Assembly (NCBI GenBank): GCA_963728535.1
Contig: CAVSKK010000001.1
Location: 2,418,001 to 2,482,000, forward strand
DNA length: 64,000 nucleotides
Source of the DNA: VAXT01 sp963728535
Lineage (GTDB): Bacteria > Actinomycetota > Thermoleophilia > Gaiellales > Gaiellaceae
Direction of reading: 5' to 3'
Part shown: piece after piece, positions 17,493-26,592 of the stretch
Layout: each line of letters starts with the position of its first letter
How positions within the stretch are numbered: the first letter of the stretch is position 1
Translations under genes and position numbers: made by a program
The notes under the pieces: generated by a model
Database searches by the model: none
Told to the model about the DNA's origin: nothing
The model's input: only the letters and a program-made list of their open reading frames with translations

Positions 17493-18535
17493 AGCAGCTC
17501 CCGGTAGGCGGCAAGCGTCAGCCGCGCGGTCTCGGCCCAGCTGAACTGCCGCGCCCGCTCCAGGCCTGCCGCCACGAGGCGGTCGCGGTCGGTGAGCGCC
17601 CGTTCGATCCCGGCGGCCAGGGCGGCGTGATCGTCGGGCTCGACGAGGACGGCCGCGTCGCCGGCCACCTCGGGCACCGCGCCGGCCGCCGTTGCGACGA
17701 CCGGCGTCCCGGAGGCCATCGCCTCGAGCACGGGCAGGCCGAAGCCCTCGTAGCGGGACGGGAAGACGAGACAGGCCGCGCCGCGGTAGAGCGCCGCGAG
17801 CTCGTCGCGCTCGAGATGCCCGGTGAGCTCGACCCGCTGCTCGAGCCCGAGCCGGCGGATGGCGCTCCGCACGTCGTCGCCACCTCGCTTCTCGGCGCCG
17901 ACGAGGACGAGCCCGAGGTCTCCGTTCAAGAGCCCGAGCGCCTCGATTGCGCTGAGGGGGTCCTTGCGCGGCTGGATCCCGCCCACGAACAGCGCATACG
18001 GCGAGCGGTCGGGTGCTCCGCCGTCCGGCCGGAAGATCGGGTCGACGCCGTTCGGCGTGACGACGATCTTGTCCTCGGCGATTGCGTAGTGGTCGACGAG
18101 GTCGCGCTTCGTGTGCTCCGAGACCGTGAGCACGCGGTCGGCGCGGCGGGCCGAGCGGGGAACGAGCGTGCGAAAGAGGAAGCGGTCACGCATGCTCATC
18201 AGGCTCGGGTGCGGCTCGAAGGAGAGATCGTGCACGGTCACGACCGCCCGCCCGCGGTAGGCGGGTGGGACGACGTAGTTGAAGTGTGCGAGCGCCGGAC
18301 CGCGCCGGCGCAGCGCCTTCGGGAGGCCGTAGGCCATCCGCGCGATCTGGCTGCGGGCGGGTAGGACGATCTCCTCGATTCCCTCGGGGACGAGCCCCGG
18401 GCGGCGAGCGACGGCGGCGAGGCGCTCCTGATCGGCCAGCGGCGCGAGCTCTCTGAGCAGATTTGCGAAGTACGTCTCGTCTCCGCCCCGGCGGCGGCCG
18501 AGGACGTCCGCGTCGATCACGACCAGCGGTTTCAC
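17489..18535 (-). CDS. family 4 glycosyltransferase
   Basis: A 348-residue GT4 enzyme from GTG 18535, which overlaps the stop of the upstream gene. The N-terminal domain begins VVIDADVLGRRRGG. VTVHDLSFEPHP, VSEHTKRDLVDHY, TPNGVDPIFRPD, FVGGIQPRKDPL and FPSRYEGFGLPVLEAMASG (E-x7-E donor motif) are all canonical for mannosyl or rhamnosyl transferases. Adjacent to two further GT4 genes in the same direction. Confidence 0.88.
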   Translation of the reverse strand: MKPLVVIDADVLGRRRGGDETYFANLLRELAPLADQERLAAVARRPGLVPEGIEEIVLPARSQIARMAYGLPKALRRRGPALAHFNYVVPPAYRGRAVVTVHDLSFEPHPSLMSMRDRFLFRTLVPRSARRADRVLTVSEHTKRDLVDHYAIAEDKIVVTPNGVDPIFRPDGGAPDRSPYALFVGGIQPRKDPLSAIEALGLLNGDLGLVLVGAEKRGGDDVRSAIRRLGLEQRVELTGHLERDELAALYRGAACLVFPSRYEGFGLPVLEAMASGTPVVATAAGAVPEVAGDAAVLVEPDDHAALAAGIERALTDRDRLVAAGLERARQFSWAETARLTLAAYRELL

Positions 18536-19527
18536 GCGGTGAGCTCGCGATAGAGGTCGACATGCGCTTCGACGGCTCGTTCCCAGCTGAAGTCGGCTGC
18601 CCGGCGCGCGCCCACGGACTGCTTGCCCGCGGCGACGGCCCTCTGCAGCCCTTGGGCGATCGAATCCGGGTCGAGCGGGTCGACCTCGAACGCGATGCCG
18701 TGCGCGAACTCGCTGAACGGCGGCCCTGCGGGGGCAACCACGGGCGCGGCGCAGGCCATCGCCTCGAGCACCGGCAGCCCGAATCCCTCGTAGAGCGAGA
18801 CGTAGGCAACGCACGCGGCCCCGCGGTAGAGCCGAGCGAGCTCCTCGTCGTCGACGCCCTCCAGCCGCTGGATGCGGTCGCCCTTGATGCGGACGTCGCC
18901 CCAGCCCTCGGCGCCGACGAGGCGCAGCTCGAGGCCGTCGAGCCCGGACCGACGGAAGCCCTCGACGAGCCGCGGCAGATTCTTCCGCGGCTCGAGCGTT
19001 GAGACCGCAAGGACGTACTCGCCCTCCGCGCGCGGTCCATCCGGCTCGAACGGTGCCCCGACCCCATACGGGATCACGTGGAGCTTCTCGGCGGAAACGT
19101 CGAGCAGCTTTCGCACCTCGTCCGCGGCGAATTGCGACCCGACGACGATCGCGTTCGCTGCCCTGGCAACGCGGGGCAGAGCGCGAGCGCTGTACGTCCG
19201 CGTCCACCGGTTGAAGGTCTGAGGGTGGCGGAGGACGGCCACGTCGTGGATCGAGACGACGAGGGGGATGCGCGAGCGGAAAGGCGCGCGCATCGAGGTG
19301 CAATGAAGCACATCGACCCCGTCGCGTCTGGCAGCGCGCGGGAGCGTCACGGGATACCAGACCGTATCTCGCACGATCCTCCTCAGCCGGCCGGCTCCTT
19401 CGAACGAGTAGCGCCGCACCTCGAGCGAGGTGTCCTGTTCGAGCCCGTCCAGCAGGTTGGTCAGATAGCGGGCGGTTCCCGCTTTCGTCAGGGCGAGCGG
19501 AGAGAGGTCGAGGCCGACGCGAAGCAC
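18532..19527 (-). CDS. family 4 glycosyltransferase
   Basis: A 331-residue GT4 enzyme, GTG start at 19527 (LRVGLDLSPLALTKAGTARY follows). VVSIHDVAVLRHP, VGSQFAADEVRKLL, VIPYGVGAPFEPD, VSTLEPRKNLPRLV and VSLYEGFGLPVLEAMACAAP identify the family. Its stop overlaps the next start by 4 nt. Paralogous to both flanking GT4 genes, which suggests stepwise addition of similar sugars. Confidence 0.87.
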   Translation of the reverse strand: MLRVGLDLSPLALTKAGTARYLTNLLDGLEQDTSLEVRRYSFEGAGRLRRIVRDTVWYPVTLPRAARRDGVDVLHCTSMRAPFRSRIPLVVSIHDVAVLRHPQTFNRWTRTYSARALPRVARAANAIVVGSQFAADEVRKLLDVSAEKLHVIPYGVGAPFEPDGPRAEGEYVLAVSTLEPRKNLPRLVEGFRRSGLDGLELRLVGAEGWGDVRIKGDRIQRLEGVDDEELARLYRGAACVAYVSLYEGFGLPVLEAMACAAPVVAPAGPPFSEFAHGIAFEVDPLDPDSIAQGLQRAVAAGKQSVGARRAADFSWERAVEAHVDLYRELTA

Positions 19528-19540
19528 GGCCGGAAGTGTC

Positions 19541-20560
19541 TCAGAGCCTTGTGTCGAATCCTTGAAGGTGAGCCTCGCCGCACGCACGCCACGTGAAACG
19601 ACGCGCATGCTCGAGCCCTCTCCCGACGAGGTCGTCCCGCTCGCTAAGGGCGCGCTCGATGCCCTCCGCGATCGCCTCGGGGCTCTTCGGATCGACCCGC
19701 ACCGCCGCATCGCCGGAGGCTTCGTCCAGGGAGGGATGGGAGGAGGAGACGACGGGAGCACCGCTCGCCATCGCCTCGAGGATCGGGATGCCGAAGCCCT
19801 CGAAGAAGGACGGGTAGGCGAACACGGCAGCGCCGCGGTAGAGACCCGGCAACTCGTCGTCAGGCACGTGGCCGGGTGCCAGCAGGCGTAGCTCCGGCCG
19901 TTGCGAGCGCACGAGCTCGACCGCAGAGGCCAGGGCCGCATAGTTCTTTCGGGGATCGTCCGGGGCGAGCATGAGCACGTAGTCGCGGTCGCGCCGCGGG
20001 CCCTCGGGCGTAAATCGCTCGTCCACTCCGGGGTAGGCGACGACGATTCGCTCGCGCGGGAAGCCAAGTCGCTCGGCGATGTCGTCCGCAGTGAACGAGG
20101 AGATGGTCACGATCACATCGCACGTGCGGGTCGCGTGGGCGTACTTGGCGAGGTTCAGCCGGCGCGTCCGCGGGTGCACCCACTCGGGGAAGCGCAGCGG
20201 GATGAGGTCGTGGACGATCGTCGAGCGCAATCCTCCCCGCTGGCTCGGGTACATCCAGTCCGAGAAGTGGAAGACGTCGAGTGGGCCGGCGAGCCGTTCG
20301 ACAGTCGGGATGCCCGCGCGGCTCCAAAGTGCGCGCCAGACGTAGGCCGAGGGCGGGAGCGTGACGAGACGTTGCTCGACGGGGAGCTCGGCGAGTGCCT
20401 CCCGGAGCCGGCTCCTGGAGAGCATGCTGACGGCCGCGAAGGCGACGATCTCGTCCTCTGGCCCCGCGGCCTCGGCCAGGCCGCGAAGCGAGCCCCGCAG
20501 GTAGTTACCGACCCCGGTACGCGGGTGAGAGAGAGGCGTTGCGTCGACGACGATGCGCAC
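19541..20560 (-). CDS. family 4 glycosyltransferase
   Basis: A 339-residue GT4 enzyme beginning at GTG 20560. MRIVVDATPLSHPRTGVGNY is the usual N-terminus; VHDLIPLRFPEW, ISSFTADDIAERLG, VAYPGVDERFTPEG, LAPDDPRKNYAALA and YPSFFEGFGIPILEAMASG follow in order. First gene of a minus-strand glycosyltransferase run; divergent from wzm, leaving only about 34 nt between starts, which must hold both promoters or they lie within coding sequence. Confidence 0.88.
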   Translation of the reverse strand: MRIVVDATPLSHPRTGVGNYLRGSLRGLAEAAGPEDEIVAFAAVSMLSRSRLREALAELPVEQRLVTLPPSAYVWRALWSRAGIPTVERLAGPLDVFHFSDWMYPSQRGGLRSTIVHDLIPLRFPEWVHPRTRRLNLAKYAHATRTCDVIVTISSFTADDIAERLGFPRERIVVAYPGVDERFTPEGPRRDRDYVLMLAPDDPRKNYAALASAVELVRSQRPELRLLAPGHVPDDELPGLYRGAAVFAYPSFFEGFGIPILEAMASGAPVVSSSHPSLDEASGDAAVRVDPKSPEAIAEGIERALSERDDLVGRGLEHARRFTWRACGEAHLQGFDTRL

Positions 20561-20594
20561 GGAGGGTCACCTTAGACACCTAGACTCTTGCCCC

Positions 20595-21386
20595 GTGACG
20601 CTCTACGCCGATCTGTTCCGCTACGGCGATCTCTTCCTCAACCTCTTCCGCCGAGAGCTCAGCGTGAAGTACCGCGGCTCCGTGCTCGGGCTCGGCTGGA
20701 CGCTCGTCCTGCCGGTCGTACTGATGGGTGTCTACACGATCGTCTTCTCGGTGTTGCTGAAGGCGGTCTCGCTGCACTACTACCCCCTCTTCCTGCTTTC
20801 CGGGCTAGTGACGTGGGTGTTCTTCCAGGGGGCGATTCAGAGCTCGTGCACGAGCCTCCTCGGACAGGCGGCCCTCGTGAAACAGGTGCGCTTTCCCCGG
20901 CAACTGCTCCCCTTCGCAGTCGTCGCGACGAACGCAGTCACGCTGCTCGTCATGTTCGCGGTCATCATCCCGGTGAACTTGATCTTCCTGCCCGAGACGC
21001 GATCGACGTTCTGGGCCGGGATTCCGATCGTGCTGCCGCTCGTCGCGCTGGCCGGGAGCCTTGCGCTCATCCTCGCCGCGGTCACGGTCATTTTCCGCGA
21101 CGTCGAGCATCTGCTGACGGCGGTGCTTCTGCCCTGGTTCTTCCTGACGCCGGTCTTCTACACGTTGGACCTGCCAGGGATCGGCAATCATCCGACGCTC
21201 GTCAATTTCATCCATTACGGGAATCCCGTGACCCCCTTCGTCCTGGCGATTCGCGACCCGCTCTACTTCGGGGAGCTTCCACAGGCCGGCGATGTTGCCT
21301 ACGTGATCGTCGCCGCTCTCGTAGCGCTCGTCGTCGCGGCGGCGGTCTTCCGGCGGGTCGACGACCAGCTCGCGGCACATCTCTGA
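20595..21386 (+). CDS. wzm: polysaccharide ABC exporter permease
   Basis: A 263-residue ABC-2 type permease with six hydrophobic segments. The RRELSVKYRGSVLG amphipathic N-terminus, LVTWVFFQGAIQ, LVKQVRFPRQLLPFA coupling helix and ATVIFRDVEHLL are typical of Wzm/TagG/RfbA proteins. GTG 20595 is chosen because longer readings add a non-conserved, uncoupled N-terminus. It exports lipid-linked polysaccharide with the ATPase at 23288. hemE starts one base after its stop. Confidence 0.9.
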   Translation: MTLYADLFRYGDLFLNLFRRELSVKYRGSVLGLGWTLVLPVVLMGVYTIVFSVLLKAVSLHYYPLFLLSGLVTWVFFQGAIQSSCTSLLGQAALVKQVRFPRQLLPFAVVATNAVTLLVMFAVIIPVNLIFLPETRSTFWAGIPIVLPLVALAGSLALILAAVTVIFRDVEHLLTAVLLPWFFLTPVFYTLDLPGIGNHPTLVNFIHYGNPVTPFVLAIRDPLYFGELPQAGDVAYVIVAALVALVVAAAVFRRVDDQLAAHL

Positions 21387-21387
21387 G

Positions 21388-22419
21388 TTGTCGACACCGC
21401 TTCTAGTCAGAGCCGCGCGCCTGGAGCCGGTCGAGCGGACTCCGGTCTGGTTCATGCGCCAGGCGGGGCGCTCGCTGCCCGGGTACCGCGAGATCCGCAA
21501 GCGCCACAACCTGTTCGAGGTCTGCCGTCAGCCCGAGCTCTGCGCCGAGGTCACGCTCGAGCCCGTCCGCGTGCACGGCGTCGATGCCGCGGTCATGTTC
21601 GCGGACATCATGCTGCCGATTCTCGGCATGGGCATCGACGTCGAGCTCGTCGAGAACGTCGGCCCGGTGATCGACAGGCCGGTGCGGAGCGCCGCGGACG
21701 TCGAGGCGTTGCGCGTGCCCGATCCGGAGGAGGCGGTGCCATTCATTCTCGAGGCCGTGCGGCTCGTTCGTTCGCAGCTCGAGCCAGAGCAGGCGCTCGT
21801 CGGCTTCTGCGGAGGACCGTTCACCGTCGCCGGCTACCTCGTCGAGGGCAAGCCGACCCGCGACTTCGTGCAGACGAAGCGCTGCATGTTCGGCTCGCCC
21901 GAGGTCTGGCACGGGCTGATGGAGAAGCTCACCGAAACCTCGATCGCCTACCTGCGTGCGAAGGTCACGGCCGGCGCCGACGTCGTCCAGCTCTTCGACT
22001 CCTGGATCGGCGCGCTCTCGCGGACCGACTACGAGGAGTTCGTCGCGCCCTACTCCGCGCGGATCCTCGCCTCGGTCGACGTCCCGACCATCCATTTCGG
22101 GACCGGTACCGCGCACCTGCTCGAGGCGATGGCCCGCGTTGGGGGAGACGTGATCGGGCTCGACTGGCGCGTGGCGCTCGACGAAGCCTGGCAGCGTGTC
22201 GGCCACGACCGAGGCGTGCAGGGCAATCTCGACCCGGCGCTCCTGCTCGGCCCCTTCGAGCGGACGCGCGGGGCGGCGCTCGGGATCCTCGAGTCCGCCG
22301 GCGGGCGCCCGGGACACATCTTCAATCTCGGGCACGGCGTGCTGCCGGAGACCGATCCCGCGGATCTGAGGCGCCTCGTCGAGCTCGTGCACGAGCAGAC
22401 CGCGAAGGTCACCGCATGA
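21388..22419 (+). CDS. hemE: uroporphyrinogen decarboxylase
   Basis: A 343-residue enzyme converting uroporphyrinogen III to coproporphyrinogen III. FMRQAGRSLPGYR at residues 22-34 is the substrate-binding signature, FADIMLP carries the catalytic Asp, GFCGGPFTVAGYLVEG, LFDSWIGALS and FNLGHGVLPETDP complete the set of family motifs. Start is TTG 21388, two bases past the wzm stop; there is no room for its own promoter. A normal-length, intact enzyme. Confidence 0.95.
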   Translation: MSTPLLVRAARLEPVERTPVWFMRQAGRSLPGYREIRKRHNLFEVCRQPELCAEVTLEPVRVHGVDAAVMFADIMLPILGMGIDVELVENVGPVIDRPVRSAADVEALRVPDPEEAVPFILEAVRLVRSQLEPEQALVGFCGGPFTVAGYLVEGKPTRDFVQTKRCMFGSPEVWHGLMEKLTETSIAYLRAKVTAGADVVQLFDSWIGALSRTDYEEFVAPYSARILASVDVPTIHFGTGTAHLLEAMARVGGDVIGLDWRVALDEAWQRVGHDRGVQGNLDPALLLGPFERTRGAALGILESAGGRPGHIFNLGHGVLPETDPADLRRLVELVHEQTAKVTA

Positions 22420-23291
22420 AGCTCGCGGTCGTCCTCATGGCGTACGGGAGCCCGTCGGGCCCGGAGGACGTGGCCGCCTATCTGGCCGACGTTCGGGAGG
22501 GCAAACCGGTCTCGCCGGGGGCGGTCGAGAAGCTGGCGGAGCGTTACCGCCGCATCGGAGGACGCTCGCCGCTCGACGACGCGACCGAGGCCCAGCGGGC
22601 TGCGCTCGAGCGCGAGCTGGGCGCGCCCGTCTTCGTCGGAATGAAGCACTGGCGGCCGCGCATCGCCGAGGCCGTCGAGCGGGCGCTCGCCGGTGGGGCC
22701 CAGATGATCGTCGGCATCGTGCTGGCGCCTCACTATTCGCGCCTGTCCGTCGAGGGCTATCGCGAGCGGCTCGTCGACGCGCTCATGGACCGTGCCGAGC
22801 TCCGCTTCGTCGAGAGCTGGTACGCGCATGAGCCGTATCTCGACGTCCTGGCCGAGCGCGTGCGCGGCGAGATCGGCCACGTCGTCTTCACGGCCCATAG
22901 CCTCCCGGCTCGGATTCTCGAAGACGGCGATCCGTATCAGGATCAGCTGCTGGAAACGGCGCGTCTTGTTGCCGAGCGGGCCGGGCTAGAGGAATGGTCG
23001 TTCGCCTACCAGAGCGCGAGCGCCACAGGAGAGCCCTGGCTTGGCCCGGATCTGCTCGAGGAGCTCGACACACTCGCCGCCGCCGGGGTCACCCGCGTCC
23101 TGGTCTGTCCGATCGGCTTCGTCTCTGACCACCTGGAGATCCTCTGGGACATCGACGTCGAGGCGCGGGAGCGTGCGGCCGAGCTCGGCCTCGAGCTCGA
23201 GCGAATCGAGTCACTGAACGACGATCCCGCCTTCATCCGCGGCCTGGCCGAGCTCTCACGCCAGGCCCTTGGAGTACCCTCGAACCCATGA
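22416..23291 (+). CDS. hemH: ferrochelatase (probably coproporphyrin-type)
   Basis: A 291-residue chelatase inserting iron into a porphyrin. AVVLMAYGSPSGPEDV opens the protein, VFVGMKHWRPRI and IVLAPHYS (His106, metal ligand) are active-site segments, and FVSDHLEILWDID contains the second conserved acidic site. In actinomycetotes this enzyme usually acts on coproporphyrin III, consistent with hemE just upstream. ATG overlaps the hemE stop and its stop overlaps wzt, so it is translated within the exporter operon. Confidence 0.92.
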   Translation: MKLAVVLMAYGSPSGPEDVAAYLADVREGKPVSPGAVEKLAERYRRIGGRSPLDDATEAQRAALERELGAPVFVGMKHWRPRIAEAVERALAGGAQMIVGIVLAPHYSRLSVEGYRERLVDALMDRAELRFVESWYAHEPYLDVLAERVRGEIGHVVFTAHSLPARILEDGDPYQDQLLETARLVAERAGLEEWSFAYQSASATGEPWLGPDLLEELDTLAAAGVTRVLVCPIGFVSDHLEILWDIDVEARERAAELGLELERIESLNDDPAFIRGLAELSRQALGVPSNP

Positions 23292-24505
23292 AGGTAGGCG
23301 AGATCCTGGTCGAAAACGTCGGGCGGCGCTTCCGCGTCTATCCGAAGCGGAACATGACCCTGAAGGAGGCGATCGTCCGACGGCGCGACCTGAAGCCGAC
23401 GGACATCTGGGCCTTGCAAGACGTCTCGCTGCACGTCGAGCCGGGCAGGTCGATCGGCTTCGTTGGCCGAAACGGCTCGGGCAAGACGACGCTTCTCCGG
23501 CTGATCGCCGGCATCTTCGGCCCCACGACCGGCCGCGTCGAGGTCGGAGGCTCGGTTGGCTCGCTGCTCGAGCTCGGCGCCGGGTTCCATCCCGACTTCA
23601 CGGGGCGCGAGAACGTCTACCTGAGCGGATCGATCTACGGGCTCAAGCGGCGCACGGTTGACGAGCGACTCGAGGAGATCGTCGATTTCGCAGAGCTCGA
23701 CCGGTTCATCGACTTCCCCGTGCGCACCTACTCGGCCGGGATGCAGATGCGGCTCGGATTCGCGATCGCGGTCCACATTCGGGCCGACGTGCTGCTCCTC
23801 GACGAGGTCTTCGCGGTCGGCGACGAGGCCTTTCAGCGCAAGTGCGTGAACAAGATCATCGAGTTCACCGGCCAGGGTGGCACTCTCTGCTTCGTGTCGC
23901 ACGTCGCCGCCGCCGTCGAGCATCTGTGTGACCGAGCCGTCCTGCTCCGGAATGGACAGATCGAATACGACGGCGAGACCGAGGAGGCGCTGAGGCGCTA
24001 CCACGCGCTCCTGGCCGACGAGGAAGAGCCTCCCGAGGTTGGCGCGGGCCTGCGGGAGTGGGGCTCCGGCGAGGTACGCGTCGCCGGGCTCGCGGTCGAA
24101 GGCGCCGACGGTATCTCGCGCGATCGCTTCGTCTCCGGCGAGCCGATCTCGGTCCGGGTGCTGCTCGAGGCCGAGCGCTCGGTGCCGGCGCCGCGCGTCT
24201 CGCTGGAGTTGCGCGACCTCTCGGGCGCCCTGCTCGGTGCGAGCCAGCAGGATCTCGGCGAGCTGGGCTGGGACGGGGAGCCGGGGATCGGTCAGGTTCG
24301 CTTCGCAGTCGATCGCCTGCCGCTTGCGGAGGGCACTTTCCAGCTCGGCGTCACGATCGTCGACGCGGAAGGATCGCACCGTTACCACCGTCTCGATCGC
24401 GCGGCACAGTTCATCGTCTCCGGATCCGACCACGCGCGCGGCCCGCTGCTCTTCGAGGGCGCCTGGTCGCTGGAGGGGTCGCGGCCCCAGGTGGGTGCGG
24501 CATGA
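23288..24505 (+). CDS. wzt: polysaccharide ABC exporter ATPase with C-terminal glycan-binding domain
   Basis: A 405-residue protein. Walker A is GRNGSGKT (60-67), the signature is YSAGMQMRLGF (148-158) and Walker B is DVLLLDEVF (167-175). Residues about 245-395 form a beta-rich domain of the Wzt-C type that recognises the modified end of the glycan before export. Presence of this domain, plus the coiled-coil methyltransferase at 15678, suggests end-capping-dependent export. ATG 23288 overlaps the hemH stop. Confidence 0.93.
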   Translation: MKVGEILVENVGRRFRVYPKRNMTLKEAIVRRRDLKPTDIWALQDVSLHVEPGRSIGFVGRNGSGKTTLLRLIAGIFGPTTGRVEVGGSVGSLLELGAGFHPDFTGRENVYLSGSIYGLKRRTVDERLEEIVDFAELDRFIDFPVRTYSAGMQMRLGFAIAVHIRADVLLLDEVFAVGDEAFQRKCVNKIIEFTGQGGTLCFVSHVAAAVEHLCDRAVLLRNGQIEYDGETEEALRRYHALLADEEEPPEVGAGLREWGSGEVRVAGLAVEGADGISRDRFVSGEPISVRVLLEAERSVPAPRVSLELRDLSGALLGASQQDLGELGWDGEPGIGQVRFAVDRLPLAEGTFQLGVTIVDAEGSHRYHRLDRAAQFIVSGSDHARGPLLFEGAWSLEGSRPQVGAA

Positions 24506-24783
24506 GCTCGAGAATGTGTCCCGACTGGCCAGAGCTGACGGAGATTGCACCCGATCTCCAGTTCAAGCACTACACGGTGGCGGAGGCCAGGCTTCCGGGG
24601 GACGCGCTCATGACCCTGCCCGACATCTCCCTGAACCAGGTTGCGATCTGCGCCGATCTCGACAAGAACGTGTTCTACGCCGAGCACACGGATCCGCTGG
24701 TGGCCGAGGCCCTGCGGGCAAGCCACTGGTACGACGTGCGGGAGTGGACGACGACGGGGCCGGGCACCGACGCCGCTGCCTGA
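24502..24783 (+). CDS. small protein of unknown function downstream of wzt
   Basis: A 93-residue soluble protein; ATG 24502 overlaps the wzt stop, so it is the last gene of the exporter operon. I do not recognise it. It has CPDWPELTEIAPDLQF near the start and LPDISLNQVAICADLD in the middle, two Cys, no membrane segment. Its final codons (GACGCCGCTGCC then TGA) are part of a short tandem repeat that continues beyond the stop. Confidence 0.6.
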   Translation: MSSRMCPDWPELTEIAPDLQFKHYTVAEARLPGDALMTLPDISLNQVAICADLDKNVFYAEHTDPLVAEALRASHWYDVREWTTTGPGTDAAA

Positions 24784-24822
24784 GGCCCAACGCCGCTGCC
24801 TGACGCCGGCTCCGCTGCCTGA
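24771..24822 (+). repeat. three imperfect tandem copies of CGCCGCTGCCTGA
   Basis: CGCCGCTGCCTGA occurs at 24771-24783 and 24791-24803, and TCCGCTGCCTGA at 24811-24822, spaced 20 bases apart. The first copy contains the stop codon of the preceding gene; the later copies are noncoding. Bases 24784-24945 otherwise hold no gene that I can support. Confidence 0.75.
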
Positions 24823-24945
24823 CGGCGGCGCCGGAGGTCGCTGTCGCGGGCCGCTCCAAAAGTTCCACTTTCGCGCAATCCGCGGCACACACCTGCGCGG
24901 ATCTCCCCGCTACGCTAAAAGCGGTGGGTGGCTCGCGGCCGGCCC

Positions 24946-26577
24946 CTAGGGCCTGGCGATTTTGGACAGGGGGCGCGTGTTCACGACGTCCGCTCCGGTT
25001 GCCCAGCCTCTCCGGGCCGTTGCGACCGAGAGGGGCATGTTTCCTAGACCCCGCACCGAGTGCGCGTCGGTCGAGCAGACGATCGGCACCCCGGCCTCAA
25101 CCGCGCGGCGCACGTGAACGTCCCGCAGGTCGAGCCGGGGAGGCAGGCCGTTCACTTCGAGTGCGACTCCGGTCTCGAGCGCGACCTCGAACACTCGGTC
25201 GAGGTCGAGCGCGTTCTCGGGGCGGTGGTTGATGATCCGGCCCTTCGGGTGGCTGAGGGCGCGCACAGCCGGATGGCGCATCGCCTCGGTCGTCCGCCGC
25301 GTCAGCTCGTCAGCGGACGCGCGCTGGCCCGCGTGGACGCTGGCCTGCACCCAGTCGAGCTCGGCGAGCACATCGTCGGGGAGGTCGAGCGATCCGTCCG
25401 GGAGGATGTCGCACTCGACTTCCGCGCAGGATCCGAAACGGCGCGAGCAGCTCGTTCGCGGCGGCGATCTCCTCGCCCTGGCGCCGAATGTCGTCGGCAT
25501 CGAGCCCGGGAACGACGCGGACGTTCCGCGTGTGGTCGCAGATCGCCAGGTACTCGTAGCCGCGGCGCGAGGGCCGCTTCGCCCATCTCCAGCACCGTCG
25601 CCCTCCCGTCCGACCAGGTCGTATGCACGTGCAGGTCACCGCGGATCTCGTCGAGCTCGACGAGCGGCGGCGGCTCGGCGCGGAACGGCTGCTCGCGGAG
25701 CTCGGTCGGGCAGAAGGGGATGCCGAGCGCGCGGTAGACGCCCTCCTCGTCGGGCGCATCGGGCAGCGGCTCGAGCGCCTCGACGTACTCGCGCGAGCCC
25801 GGTCGCGCGCAGGAGCTCGGTCCCTAGCCTTGCCGGCTCGGCGACGACGAGCTCGACCGGGACGCCCTCGACGGTCACTCCCGTCGCCCGCCGCTCGCTT
25901 CGCTCGACGATCGAGACGATCTGCGGAAGCCGCTCGAACTGCTCGAGCAAGGGCTCCGGATCGAGACCCGAAGCAGACGACGGCGAGCTCCTCGTTCACA
26001 TCGCGCCAGCGCCGCGGGATCGCCGGCGATCTCGCCGTCGATCCTCTCAGCGATCTCCTCCAGCAAGGAGCGGGCTTGGTTCAGCAGCAGGCCGCGCCTC
26101 GCGTGCGGCTGCTCCCGGCCGAGCGCGGCGATCAGCTTGCGCCTCCGTCTTCGGTCCGATTCCGGGCACGCCTGCAAGCCGTCCCGCCGCCGCGGCCTCC
26201 CGGAACTCCTCGGCGGTGCGAACGCCGAGAGCGCGCCCGATCTCGACCGCACGCTTGGGGCCGAGACCGATGAACCGCCCGAGCCCGACGAGCTCGGGCG
26301 AGACCTCGCTCTCCAGCTCGTCGAGCTCGGCGATCCGCCCCGTCTCGAGGAGCTCGCGGAGCCGCGCCTCGATCCCCGGGCCGATGCCGCGTAGCTCGCG
26401 GACGCGACCGGCCTGCACGAGCTCCGCGACCGGCGCCTTCGTCTCGCGGATCAGCTCGGCGGCCCGCCGGTATGCGCGCACGCTGTAGGAGCTCGCTCCG
26501 CTGAGGTCGAGCAGGGACGCGAACCTCTCCAGGCGGTCCGCGATCTGCACGTTCGATGTGCTGTTCCGCTGAGCCAC
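24946..26577 (-). pseudogene. polX: DNA polymerase X / PHP domain protein, split by about six frameshifts
   Basis: Joined across frames this encodes a normal PolX of about 540 residues. The N-terminus (LERFASLLDLSGASSYSVRA, then LRGIGPGIEARLREL and AGVPGIGPKTEA helix-hairpin-helix motifs), the polymerase palm (LEQFERLPQIVSIVERSERR), and the PHP exonuclease domain (DLHVHTTWSDG, YLAICDHT, EVECDILPDGSLD, STDAHS near the end) are all recognisable. The reading frame changes near 26137, 26013, 25982, 25799, 25570 and 25427; each is repaired by removing one base. The start is GTG 26577. Either a recently inactivated DNA repair gene or regional base-calling errors. Confidence 0.85.
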
Positions 26578-26592
26578 GGCAATAGTGTTCCC

